Below, in pieces: positions 1-6,252 of a stretch of DNA of 8,282 nucleotides. The position numbers and the translations under genes are program-made. This DNA is from Anaerolineales bacterium (lineage in GTDB: Bacteria > Chloroflexota > Anaerolineae > Anaerolineales > DRMV01). The notes under the pieces are model-generated. The model ran no database searches, had not been told where the DNA came from, and saw nothing but the letters and a program-made list of their open reading frames with translations. Positions within the stretch are counted from its first letter, which is position 1. Each line of letters starts with the position of its first letter. The stretch is from the NCBI GenBank assembly GCA_015484985.1, contig WFUL01000251.1, forward strand, positions 1-8,282, read 5' to 3'.

Positions 1-85
1 CGATGCCTTGTGGCCTCGCCTCTTGCCCACCGCCATGCCTGCTTGCACTTTGCAGGAGGCGCCCCCCATCTCATGGCTCCATGCG

Positions 86-141
86 CTTCGGTAACCTTTT
101 CATTTGGTGGTCGCTACCCCCTTCGGTAACATTTTCTTTTG
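86..141. repeat. Imperfect direct repeat upstream of ccmC
   Basis: The 10-mer CTTCGGTAAC occurs at 86-95 and again at 121-130, in each case followed by an almost identical T-rich tail (CTTTTCATTTG at 96-106 and ATTTTCTTTTG at 131-141). The two copies are 35 bp apart start to start. They may be tandem binding sites for a regulator of the downstream ccm genes or a leftover short duplication; the sequence alone does not decide. Confidence 0.6.
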
Positions 142-309
142 ACTTGACACGACCGAGGCTCATGTACTGCCAATTCTCTCATGAAATGAAACAATTGCAT
201 CGAGAGCCCCAACCGGGCACGGGGCCTACGCGTCCCATGGCAACATCATCCGAAAAAGACGGGGCCTTGGAAGGTCTCCAAAAAGCCTTGAAACCTCATG
301 AAAACTCCA

Positions 310-339
310 TTGGGGGTGTTCCCAAAATGTCGTTACAAT
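310..339 (+). promoter_or_regulatory. Candidate promoter for ccmCD
   Basis: TTGGGG (310-315) and TACAAT (334-339, five of six consensus positions) are separated by 18 bp. Transcription would start near 346 and leave a leader of about 23 nt before the ccmC ATG, just enough for its AGGAGG at 358-363. The -35 box is only a partial match, so this is a moderate call. TTGACT at 139-144 with TGTACT at 163-168 is a weaker alternative further upstream. Confidence 0.4.
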
Positions 340-368
340 TGAACCAGTCCAAGTACCAGGAGGTAAAC

Positions 369-1073
369 ATGCAACCCCGTCCGACATGGATTCGTGTTCT
401 GGAAATCGTGGCCGTGGTGGCCCTTCTTGGGGCGCTGGGTATGGTGTTCTTTTATGCGCCTATGGAACGGGTCATGGGTCAAGTGCAGCGGGTGTTCTAT
501 TTCCACGTGGCATCCAACTGGATTGGCATGTTGAGTTTTGCCATCGCCGCCCTCACGGGTATCGCGTATCTCGTCTCCCGGAAGGAGAAGTGGGACCGAC
601 TCCAGGTGGCTGCGGTGGAACTGGGACTGGTCTTCTCTATCATGGGCATCATTTCCGGCTCTATTTGGGCCCGTCCCATCTGGAATACCTGGTGGACCTG
701 GGACCCGCGACTGGTCAGCGTGACCATCATGGTGCTGGTGTACTTCGCGTACTTGATGCTGCGCCAGGGAATTGAAGACCCTGAGCGGCGGGCCCGGTTC
801 GCTGCGGTCTATGCCATCTTGGGTTTCCTGAGCGTACCGCTGACCTTCTTCTCCATTCGGCTGTTTCGCACCATTCACCCCCAAGTGATTGGGAAAGGTG
901 GACCTGGCGCGCAGGGCACCTTTGACATGACGCCAGAGATGGTCCATACCCTCATCTTCAGCGTGGTGACCTATACGGTGCTGTATGTCGTCTTGCTGTG
1001 GCACCGGAATCGTCTGGAGGGCCTGCGACGGGAAATCGAGCGGCGCAAGGCCCGTCTCGAGTCCTTGCACTAA
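369..1073 (+). CDS. ccmC: CcmC-like haem-handling protein of cytochrome c maturation
   Basis: Membrane protein of 234 aa in the CcmC/CcsA haem-handling family. In System I cytochrome c maturation, CcmC presents haem on the outer face of the cytoplasmic membrane and passes it to CcmE. The tryptophan-rich motif WWTWDPR is at residues 108-114. The two histidines expected to ligate haem are in YFHVASNW (His46) and FRTIHPQ (His170). About six membrane segments are visible (roughly 9-29, 43-68, 81-100, 115-132, 145-163 and 192-211), with a charged Arg/Glu-rich C-terminal tail. Length fits the family. The start at 369 is chosen for the AGGAGG at 358-363, five bases upstream; the open frame continues further upstream but without protein-like sequence. 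It is followed after 17 nt by ccmD. No ccmA, ccmB, ccmE or ccmF is in view; those could lie outside the window. Confidence 0.93.
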   Translation: MQPRPTWIRVLEIVAVVALLGALGMVFFYAPMERVMGQVQRVFYFHVASNWIGMLSFAIAALTGIAYLVSRKEKWDRLQVAAVELGLVFSIMGIISGSIWARPIWNTWWTWDPRLVSVTIMVLVYFAYLMLRQGIEDPERRARFAAVYAILGFLSVPLTFFSIRLFRTIHPQVIGKGGPGAQGTFDMTPEMVHTLIFSVVTYTVLYVVLLWHRNRLEGLRREIERRKARLESLH

Positions 1074-1090
1074 ACGTAAGGAGGGTTTCG

Positions 1091-1249
1091 ATGACACCTA
1101 CGGCTCCACCTAATACCACACCCTTTCTGATTGCCGGATATGTGGTCCTGCTGGGAGGCATCGTGCTTTACGTGCTCACCCTGGTTCTTCGTTACCGACA
1201 GGCTCTGGCTGATCGGCGTTTTTTGGATGAGATCGAACGGCCCCAGTGA
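1091..1249 (+). CDS. ccmD: CcmD-like small single-span membrane protein
   Basis: Protein of 52 aa with one membrane segment (about residues 12-34), a short Thr/Pro-rich N-terminus and a basic then acidic cytoplasmic-type tail with YRQALADRRFLDE. This layout is that of CcmD, which in known systems stabilises the CcmABC-CcmE complex and helps release haem-loaded CcmE. Sequence conservation in CcmD is weak, so the call rests on size, topology and position directly after ccmC. The start at 1091 has AGGAGG at 1079-1084 with six bases spacing. The gene ends inside the first hairpin of the convergent junction. Confidence 0.8.
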   Translation: MTPTAPPNTTPFLIAGYVVLLGGIVLYVLTLVLRYRQALADRRFLDEIERPQ

Positions 1250-1278
1250 GTCCCAGGCACTCCTCGTACCTGGGACTC
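1248..1278 (+). terminator. Hairpin at the end of ccmD
   Basis: GAGTCCCAGG (1248-1257) and CCTGGGACTC (1269-1278) form a perfect 10-bp stem around an 11-nt loop. It begins at the second base of the ccmD stop codon. There is no T-run after it, so it may act as an RNA 3'-end stabiliser or a partial terminator together with the stronger hairpin 20 bases downstream. Confidence 0.55.
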
Positions 1279-1296
1279 GGACAGGAACTCAACCCC

Positions 1297-1359
1297 AGAA
1301 AGGGAAATGAAATTGTGTGGGGCGGCGAAGCCGCCCCACACAATTTCATTTCCCTTTCT
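1297..1359. terminator. Perfect 30-bp inverted repeat, probable bidirectional terminator
   Basis: Arms 1297-1326 and 1330-1359 are exact reverse complements around the 3-nt loop GAA. Each arm has an A-rich base, a middle with AATTGTGTG, and a GC-rich tip GGGGCGGC. Read from either strand, a GC-rich stem is followed by a T-rich stretch, the layout of an intrinsic terminator working both ways between the convergent ccmD and P-loop genes. The stop codon and last three to four codons of the P-loop gene lie inside the right arm. An alternative is an inserted palindromic repeat of REP type. Confidence 0.75.
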
Positions 1360-1717
1360 TTCGCAGTTCTTCCAGCACCCGCTGCAATACTTCCTCCGGT
1401 GTGAGGTGATCCGTCGCGATGTAGATGTGGGCATGGGCGCGAGCGTGTGCCAGGCGTCGCCGTTGTTCCTCGTAATCCTCCCGGCGCCAGTGGAGTTTCC
1501 GCCGCTGGGTGCAGGTTTCAAAAGAAGCGTCCAAGAACACCAGTACATCGGGCCGCACCAGGCGCGCCCACATGTCGGGGACGTGGGAGTGCTCTTGGGC
1601 GATGTGCCGTACCTGGTAACCACGCCGACGCAAGGCGGCCACCAGGGTGCTCTTCCCTGCGCCGCAAGGTCCGACAACGCCGATGACCGGTCCCGAAGGA
1701 TTCCGAACGGCCTTCAT
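1346..1717 (-). CDS. Small P-loop NTPase, kinase-like
   Basis: Protein of 123 aa with a clear Walker A motif GPCGAGKST (residues 16-24). A hydrophobic strand DVLVFLDAS (57-65) takes the position of the base-recognition or Walker B strand. An Arg-rich helix follows (CTQRRKLHWRREDYEEQRRRLAHAR, about 69-93, given in segments), then a closing pattern IATDHLTPEEVLQRVLEEL (100-118). This order recalls small-molecule kinases of the shikimate/adenylate/dephospho-CoA kinase fold, but the protein is much shorter than the 170-200 aa usual there and has a very short segment between Walker A and the second strand. The substrate cannot be named. The start ATG overlaps the stop of the phosphatase gene by 4 nt (ATGA) and has no ribosome binding site of its own, so translation is probably coupled. 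Last gene of the seven-gene unit; its 3' end runs into the terminator palindrome. Confidence 0.75.
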   Translation of the reverse strand: MKAVRNPSGPVIGVVGPCGAGKSTLVAALRRRGYQVRHIAQEHSHVPDMWARLVRPDVLVFLDASFETCTQRRKLHWRREDYEEQRRRLAHARAHAHIYIATDHLTPEEVLQRVLEELRKKGK

Positions 1718-2460
1718 AAGGGCACTTGCGCCTGCAGGCGTCGGATGGGGGGCAGATTCCCTGCGGGCTGCCTTTGGATCGCCAGAATCACCAGGGTCAT
1801 ATCGTCATGGGGACGACCGTCGTCCAGACGAACGGCCTCTTCCAGCAGGGCATCGGCGATGGCTTCCACATGGCCTGCGAGGCGCTGCACGCTATCGCGA
1901 AATGTTCCGGAGATGTCCCATCCATTGCCTCGTCGTGTTCCAGCGTGGGCTACGCCATCTGTAAAAGCCAGTACGAACAAGTTTTCCTCCAAGGGATACT
2001 CCCGCACCACGGGACGAGTGTAACGGCGCAGTCCTACAGGTTCACTGGGCTCCTCCAAAACCTCAAGGTGGCTTCGGCGCATGACCAGTACGGGTAGAGG
2101 ATTGTTTCGCACGACCACCACGCTTTGTGCGTCCATGTCCACCGAGAGGATGTTCAATGTGGCCTGGACCCGACCCTGTCGCGCGGTATACAGGGCATCG
2201 GAAGCCGCGCGAGCCGCTGCCCCGTCCCGTACACCTTCCGCGAGAAGGGTGATGACCCGCCTTACCACCAGGTTCGCCACCCGCTTGGCCGCGGGGCCGG
2301 AACGCTGTCCATCGGCCACCACGACCGAGAGGCCGCCATCAGGCCGTTCGATGATTTCCACTGTGTCCCCACTTCGCGACACGCCGAACTTTTGGGTCTT
2401 GGCCACCGCGAGGCGAACGATCCAGCAGGAGGGATAACGAGGGGGCGGAGGCGGGGTCAC
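1714..2460 (-). CDS. SpoIIE/PP2C-like serine/threonine phosphatase
   Basis: Protein of 248 aa with the metal-binding aspartate motifs of the PPM phosphatase fold in order: SGD (Asp32), VVVADGQRSG (Asp50), LAFTDGVAHAG (Asp168) and HDDMTLVILA (Asp219, Asp220). The catalytic domain fills nearly the whole protein; there is no sensor (PAS, GAF, HAMP) or membrane segment, only a Pro-rich N-terminus (MTPPPPP) and a Pro-rich tail. Such proteins remove phosphate from Ser/Thr, for example on anti-sigma-factor antagonists or proteins phosphorylated by Hanks-type kinases. No such partner gene is visible. The start is GTG at 2460: GTGA overlaps the methyltransferase stop and GGAGGAGG lies directly upstream. 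An in-frame ATG at 2511 has no ribosome binding site and would overlap the previous gene by 55 nt. Confidence 0.82.
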   Translation of the reverse strand: MTPPPPPRYPSCWIVRLAVAKTQKFGVSRSGDTVEIIERPDGGLSVVVADGQRSGPAAKRVANLVVRRVITLLAEGVRDGAAARAASDALYTARQGRVQATLNILSVDMDAQSVVVVRNNPLPVLVMRRSHLEVLEEPSEPVGLRRYTRPVVREYPLEENLFVLAFTDGVAHAGTRRGNGWDISGTFRDSVQRLAGHVEAIADALLEEAVRLDDGRPHDDMTLVILAIQRQPAGNLPPIRRLQAQVPL

Positions 2461-3137
2461 GGCACCTCCTCCAGCAATGCGGGTTTGTACAGGGTGACCA
2501 CCCATCCCCATGCACCGTGGGGCAAAGGATAACGGCGGATGTACACCAGTGCACCCAGTCGGGCCGCAGGACGGAAGGCTTTATACAGTTCCATTTCCTG
2601 GGCCTGTTCATCCCCTGCCCCCAGAAAACGTTCCCACCGGGTGAGCAACCAACCGGACGCCGAGAGGAGGATGTCGAATCGCCCACCCGGTTTCAGCACT
2701 CGCCAGACCTCCTCCACGGTACGTGGTCTGAACACGTATTCGGTGGGGAAGGTAGCCACGACTCGATCGAAGGTTTCCGCGGGAAAAGGGAGAGCCTGGG
2801 CGCGCGCACACACCAAACGAGCAGAATATCCCCCATGATGCAGGCGTCGCTTTGCCCTCCGGAGCATGTAAGGACTGGGGTCTACGCCCACGGAACGAAA
2901 ACCCAGGGAAGCCAGATGGACTTGTAAATGGCCGGGTCCCACACCCAACTCCAGCACGCGCGCGCCTTCTTGGGCTTCGGGCCACAGGGCCATGGAACGA
3001 ACCCAATCCTGCCAGTGACCTCCGGAAACAAGCCAAGCCACCGCATCATACGCCCAGGCACCCCGGGTGTAGAGCCAGTTGAGCCCGGCGCGAATCACCG
3101 GCATTAACCAACGGGCCAGGGGTTTAGGATGGGGCAT
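2457..3137 (-). CDS. Class I SAM-dependent methyltransferase (Methyltransf_11-like)
   Basis: Protein of 226 aa. The SAM-binding motif I is VLELGVGPGH (residues 61-70). The acidic residue of motif II is Asp86 in GVDPSPYML. ALPFPAETFDRVVATFPTEYVF (115-136) supplies the next strand and active-site loop, and VWRVLKPGGRF (144-154) is the standard post-motif. The N-terminal 50 residues contain hydrophobic and aromatic stretches (MPVIRAGLNWLYTRGAWAYD), perhaps a membrane-contact or substrate-binding cap, as in lipid or quinone methyltransferases. The substrate is unknown; a lipid is suggested only by the neighbouring lipid kinase and flippase-like protein. The ATG at 3137 has a GGAGGAGG-type ribosome binding site and overlaps the lipid kinase by 14 nt. 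Confidence 0.88.
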   Translation of the reverse strand: MPHPKPLARWLMPVIRAGLNWLYTRGAWAYDAVAWLVSGGHWQDWVRSMALWPEAQEGARVLELGVGPGHLQVHLASLGFRSVGVDPSPYMLRRAKRRLHHGGYSARLVCARAQALPFPAETFDRVVATFPTEYVFRPRTVEEVWRVLKPGGRFDILLSASGWLLTRWERFLGAGDEQAQEMELYKAFRPAARLGALVYIRRYPLPHGAWGWVVTLYKPALLEEVP

Positions 3138-4050
3138 CCTCCTCCTCCGGAAGCATCACCGGTACCCGTCCCGGCCAAGTACGAAAGGCGAAGTAGGTCC
3201 CACCTTCAGTGCGAATTTCCCCATCTGCGTGCATCGGGGATGGTGGTTCGCAATGCACCTCCAGACGGGTGGCGTGGATTTCATGAACGCCCGGGTGGTC
3301 CACATGACGACCTTCGGGCCCCATGGCCTGAAGCAGTAAGCGCAGAACCTGAAAAGAGGAAGGGATGTATCCGTACAGGAAAGTGAGCCGGCCGTCGAAA
3401 CCCTGGGCATGAGGAGTGGGGTAGAAGATGCCTCCGGTGCGGGGCCAGTTCCCCACGGAAATCAGGGTGGCCATACCTTCATAAGCACCGTCATCCCACG
3501 TCATGCGTACTCGCCAGTGTTGAGGGCGAGCCAGGACCCAGAAGGCGGCCAACACGTATCGCAGTACACCATGCACCCGTTGGATGCGCTTTTCGGTGAG
3601 GGTGACCCGGGGTTCCATACCCAGGGCCGCATTGTTCACGAAGGCCCATTCGTTTACCTGCAGCACGTCCATGGGACGGGGTTTCCCCATGACCAGGAGG
3701 CGCGCGGCCTCCACCGGGTCCCCAGGCAGGCCCAGGTTGGCCACCAGGTCATTGGCCGAGCCGAGGGGCAAAAGGCCCAAAATGGGCCAACGCGCCGCGT
3801 CGTATCCCAGGACCTGGGCCATGCCGTTGACCACCTCTCCCACGGTACCATCGCCGCCCGCAGCCACCAGCATGGGTATCCCTTTCCGGGCTCCTTCTGC
3901 CGCCCAGCGGATGGGGTCTCCTCGGGTCTCGCATCGTTTTACGGTGAAGCGCAACCCAGCGTCGCGCAAGACTTTCTCCACCCGGGGCCACTGCTCCCGG
4001 GCGCGCCACCGGTTGGCATAAGGATTGAAGATAACCCATACGTCGTCCAT
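3124..4050 (-). CDS. Diacylglycerol kinase-like lipid kinase (YegS/DgkB/LCB5 family)
   Basis: Protein of 308 aa. It opens with the family's first strand and loop VWVIFNPYAN (residues 4-13). The nucleotide-binding GGDGT motif is at 65-69, and PLGSAND at 95-101 corresponds to the usual PLGTGND, with Ser and Ala replacing Thr and Gly. Further on are NNAALGME and a C-terminal HADGE motif that normally completes the active site. The family phosphorylates lipid alcohols such as diacylglycerol or sphingoid bases using ATP at the membrane. The exact substrate is not evident. The start ATG at 4050 has GGAG and AAGGTG upstream and places the first strand at the N-terminus; a GTG at 4119 would add 23 residues without family resemblance. 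A 72-nt gap (4051-4122) separates it from the membrane protein upstream, the widest gap in this unit. Confidence 0.88.
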   Translation of the reverse strand: MDDVWVIFNPYANRWRAREQWPRVEKVLRDAGLRFTVKRCETRGDPIRWAAEGARKGIPMLVAAGGDGTVGEVVNGMAQVLGYDAARWPILGLLPLGSANDLVANLGLPGDPVEAARLLVMGKPRPMDVLQVNEWAFVNNAALGMEPRVTLTEKRIQRVHGVLRYVLAAFWVLARPQHWRVRMTWDDGAYEGMATLISVGNWPRTGGIFYPTPHAQGFDGRLTFLYGYIPSSFQVLRLLLQAMGPEGRHVDHPGVHEIHATRLEVHCEPPSPMHADGEIRTEGGTYFAFRTWPGRVPVMLPEEEDAPS

Positions 4051-4122
4051 AACACCTTTTCTCCGGAGGGTTCTGCCGTGATTGTAATCCGGTCTTTCCT
4101 CCCCTTTCTGATAACGCACCTC

Positions 4123-5124
4123 TCAGGCATCGGTTTCCCCTTTCCCCCATTCCTTCCACGACAGGCCTTCTCGCACGAAGTAGTACCAGCCCAAAAGGGT
4201 CACGGGAAACCATAAGGCCGCATGCAGGGTAAGGGTATATCCGGCAGCAATGGGTTTGGGCACGCCGTATGCCATGAGGACGGCAATCCCGGGGGCGTCG
4301 AAGGTGCCCACATAACCGGGCGCGGAGGGCAGGGTGGTGGCCAGGTTGACCACGCCGTTCATGAGCATGAGGGCGAAGAAGGAGACCTGGAAGTCAAACG
4401 CGTGCATGACGAACCAATACTTGGCCGTCTCCAGAAGCCAAATGAGCACCGAGGTGGCGAAGACCATAAGGGCTTCCCAGGGGGAGCCCAAGGCGGCCAG
4501 TCCTTCCAGAAAGCGGCGGACCAGGGGCAGTAAAGAGTTCCGTACCCGGGAAGGAAGCCATCCGAGCATGCCTTCTGCCCAACGTTCCGCGTGCCGAGGG
4601 AAGGCTGCGGCCAGGAGAAAGAGGGCCAATGCGCCCAAGAACAAACCCGTTCCCCCCAGGGCCAGGGTACGGATATCCCCGACAAAACCGGAATCCGCGG
4701 TCAAACGGGAGAGTTCGGGAAGGTTCACGAAGATGAAGGCCAGCATAACCACGCCATCGTACACCCGCTCGACCAAAATGGTGGCTGCGGAGGCGGAGAT
4801 GGACACACCGTGCTTACGCTTGAGTAACACGGCCCGTAACGCTTCCCCCGCGCGGGCGGGGAAAATGTTGTTCCCCATGTACCCTATCGCCACCAAGGAG
4901 AAGAGGTCCTTGGTGGCGATAAATGCCACGGGACGAAGCAGATAATGCCACCGCCAGGCCCGGACCACCAAGCCCACCATGTACACCGCCACGCCCGGGA
5001 AAATCCAGATGTAATGGGCCTGTTTGACCAACGACCATACCTGGCCCAGATGCAATCCTTGCAGGGCCCAGTACAGGAAGAGCAGGCTCAACAGCAGCCC
5101 CAGAAGCGCGGTCCATCGTCGCAT
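4123..5124 (-). CDS. YbhN/UPF0104-type flippase-like membrane protein (LPG synthase TM domain)
   Basis: Protein of 333 aa with about eight hydrophobic segments. It carries the marks of the lysylphosphatidylglycerol-synthase transmembrane family: RAWRWHYLL (55-63), GNNIFPARAGEALR (84-97), ILVERVYDG (116-124) and LPSAPGYVGTFDA (265-277). The C-terminal aminoacyl-transfer domain found in MprF is absent, so this is the stand-alone membrane form, which in relatives is linked to moving or handling lipid-linked substrates across the membrane. The ATG at 5124 follows tupC by 3 nt; its GGGGAGG ribosome binding site overlaps the end of tupC. The lipid kinase and methyltransferase downstream support a lipid role, but the substrate is not visible. 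Confidence 0.85.
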   Translation of the reverse strand: MRRWTALLGLLLSLLFLYWALQGLHLGQVWSLVKQAHYIWIFPGVAVYMVGLVVRAWRWHYLLRPVAFIATKDLFSLVAIGYMGNNIFPARAGEALRAVLLKRKHGVSISASAATILVERVYDGVVMLAFIFVNLPELSRLTADSGFVGDIRTLALGGTGLFLGALALFLLAAAFPRHAERWAEGMLGWLPSRVRNSLLPLVRRFLEGLAALGSPWEALMVFATSVLIWLLETAKYWFVMHAFDFQVSFFALMLMNGVVNLATTLPSAPGYVGTFDAPGIAVLMAYGVPKPIAAGYTLTLHAALWFPVTLLGWYYFVREGLSWKEWGKGETDA

Positions 5125-5127
5125 AAC

Positions 5128-6252
5128 TTAACCTCCCCTGGTTGGGCCCTCGCGGAAAGTTGATTCCTCAGGAACCGCCCAAGCCGCGCTGGCCTTAAAA
5201 GTGACCCACACCCTCTGTCCTTCCTGCAATTCCAGGTCCTCGGCCGCGGGGCGAGTGATGCGGACTACCAGACGCATACTCTGGGGGCCCTCCACCACCA
5301 CTTTGACCAGCGCGCCCTGGGGCCACACGGTAACCACGCGGCCGGGAATGCGGTTGCGAGCGCTGGAACGGGGTACGGTGTCCCCTCGCCACAAGGTCAG
5401 GGCTTCGGGGCGCAGACACACCCGAACCCGCGCCCCCACCCGGGCGCGACCCAGGGCCATCAACGGGAGGCCGTGGCTTTCCAGGTAGAGGAGGCCGTCT
5501 TCAACGTCCGTGACGCGAGCGGAGAGAAAAGTTTCCACGCCCACCAGGCGGGCCACTTCACAATCGGCCGGCATGGCCAGCACCTCCTCCGGGGTCCCCA
5601 CCTGGCGCAATTTGCCTTCCACGAGCACTGCTACCCGATGGGCCAGGGCCAGTCCTTCGTTCAGGTCATGGGTGACGTACACCGCGGTGAGGCCCGCGTC
5701 TTGCAGGAGGGTCCGCAAGTCCTCCAACAGATGCATGCGAGTGGGCATGTCCAGCGCCTGGAAGGGTTCGTCCAGGAAGAGGATTTCGGGCTCCAGAGCC
5801 AGGGCCCGGGCCAGCGCCACCCGCTGGGCCTGACCGCCGGACAGGCGTCGTGCCGATTGCCGGGCCAAGTCCTGGATGCCCAGGCGTTCCATCCAGATAT
5901 GGGTGCGCCGCCGACGTTCTTCGTAGGGTACACCATGCAAGCGCAAGCCCAGGGCGACGTTGTCTTCGACGGTGCCCCGTAAGAGATAAGGCCGTTGCAA
6001 AACCACTGCAATGCGGCGACGATATGCCAGGCTGCGGCGGAAGTTCACGGGTTGACCGCGAAAACGCACCTCCCCTCGTTGCGGAGGAAGCAGCGCGGCC
6101 AGGATGGCCACCAGAGTACTCTTGCCCGCGCCGTTGGGCCCGATGATGGTGAGGATTTCACCTGGAAACAGGGTCAGATGGGGCACGTCCAGAACCCAAT
6201 TGGCCCGACGGGGGAGCCATAAGTCGCGGGCTTCCAACAGGGGCTCGGTCAT
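5128..6252 (-). CDS. tupC: Tungstate-type ABC transporter ATPase with TOBE-like C-terminal domain
   Basis: Protein of 374 aa. The ATPase domain has Walker A GPNGAGKST (38-46), Q-loop Gln86 in VLQRPYLL, signature LSGGQ (137-141), Walker B ILFLDE (157-162), D-loop ALD and switch His195 in VTHD. Residues from about 240 to 355 form a C-terminal regulatory domain of the TOBE/MOP kind, including CLRPEAL (279-285) and SARNRIPGRV (297-306), as in molybdate and tungstate ATPases. Its ATG overlaps the stop of the permease gene by 4 nt (ATGA). The tungstate assignment comes mainly from the TupB-like permease; molybdate or another oxyanion cannot be excluded from this protein alone. Confidence 0.88.
   Translation of the reverse strand: MTEPLLEARDLWLPRRANWVLDVPHLTLFPGEILTIIGPNGAGKSTLVAILAALLPPQRGEVRFRGQPVNFRRSLAYRRRIAVVLQRPYLLRGTVEDNVALGLRLHGVPYEERRRRTHIWMERLGIQDLARQSARRLSGGQAQRVALARALALEPEILFLDEPFQALDMPTRMHLLEDLRTLLQDAGLTAVYVTHDLNEGLALAHRVAVLVEGKLRQVGTPEEVLAMPADCEVARLVGVETFLSARVTDVEDGLLYLESHGLPLMALGRARVGARVRVCLRPEALTLWRGDTVPRSSARNRIPGRVVTVWPQGALVKVVVEGPQSMRLVVRITRPAAEDLELQEGQRVWVTFKASAAWAVPEESTFREGPTRGG

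Larger units (their letters stand above)
1..368. other. Region without a convincing gene, upstream of ccmC
   Basis: No reading frame here looks like a protein. The ccmC frame stays open back to position 3, but the translated extension is low-complexity, rich in Pro, Ser, Arg and Cys, without a domain or membrane pattern, and ccmC has a strong ribosome binding site right at 369. Visible structure includes a direct repeat (86-141), a TTGACA sequence at 144-149 without a good -10 partner, a weak hairpin CCTGC/GCAGG (38-42 and 52-56), a 5-bp hairpin TTGGA/TCCAA (267-281), and a candidate promoter at 310-339. The first part may be the 3' flank of a gene to the left of the window. Confidence 0.6.

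Noticed and set aside
139..172. TTGACT/TTGACA sequence as main promoter of ccmC
   Set aside because: No -10 box better than four of six matches is found at 16-18 bp, and a leader of nearly 200 nt would result; the 310-339 candidate fits better.
3..368. Upstream extension of the ccmC reading frame by about 120 residues
   Set aside because: The extension is low-complexity with no membrane or domain pattern, family members start near residue 1 as called, and a strong AGGAGG stands five bases before the ATG at 369.
333..1097. Long open frame on the - strand opposite ccmC (254 residues)
   Set aside because: Composition rich in His, Gln, Pro and Gly typical of a mirror frame; the + strand protein has clear CcmC motifs.
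1307..2023. Open frame on the + strand opposite the P-loop and phosphatase genes (238 residues)
   Set aside because: No recognisable motifs, Arg/Ser-rich shadow sequence, and the opposite strand codes for two motif-bearing proteins with overlapping junctions.
3409..4215. Open frame on the + strand opposite the lipid kinase (268 residues)
   Set aside because: Gly/His/Pro-rich shadow; the - strand carries GGDGT and the other kinase motifs over the same bases.
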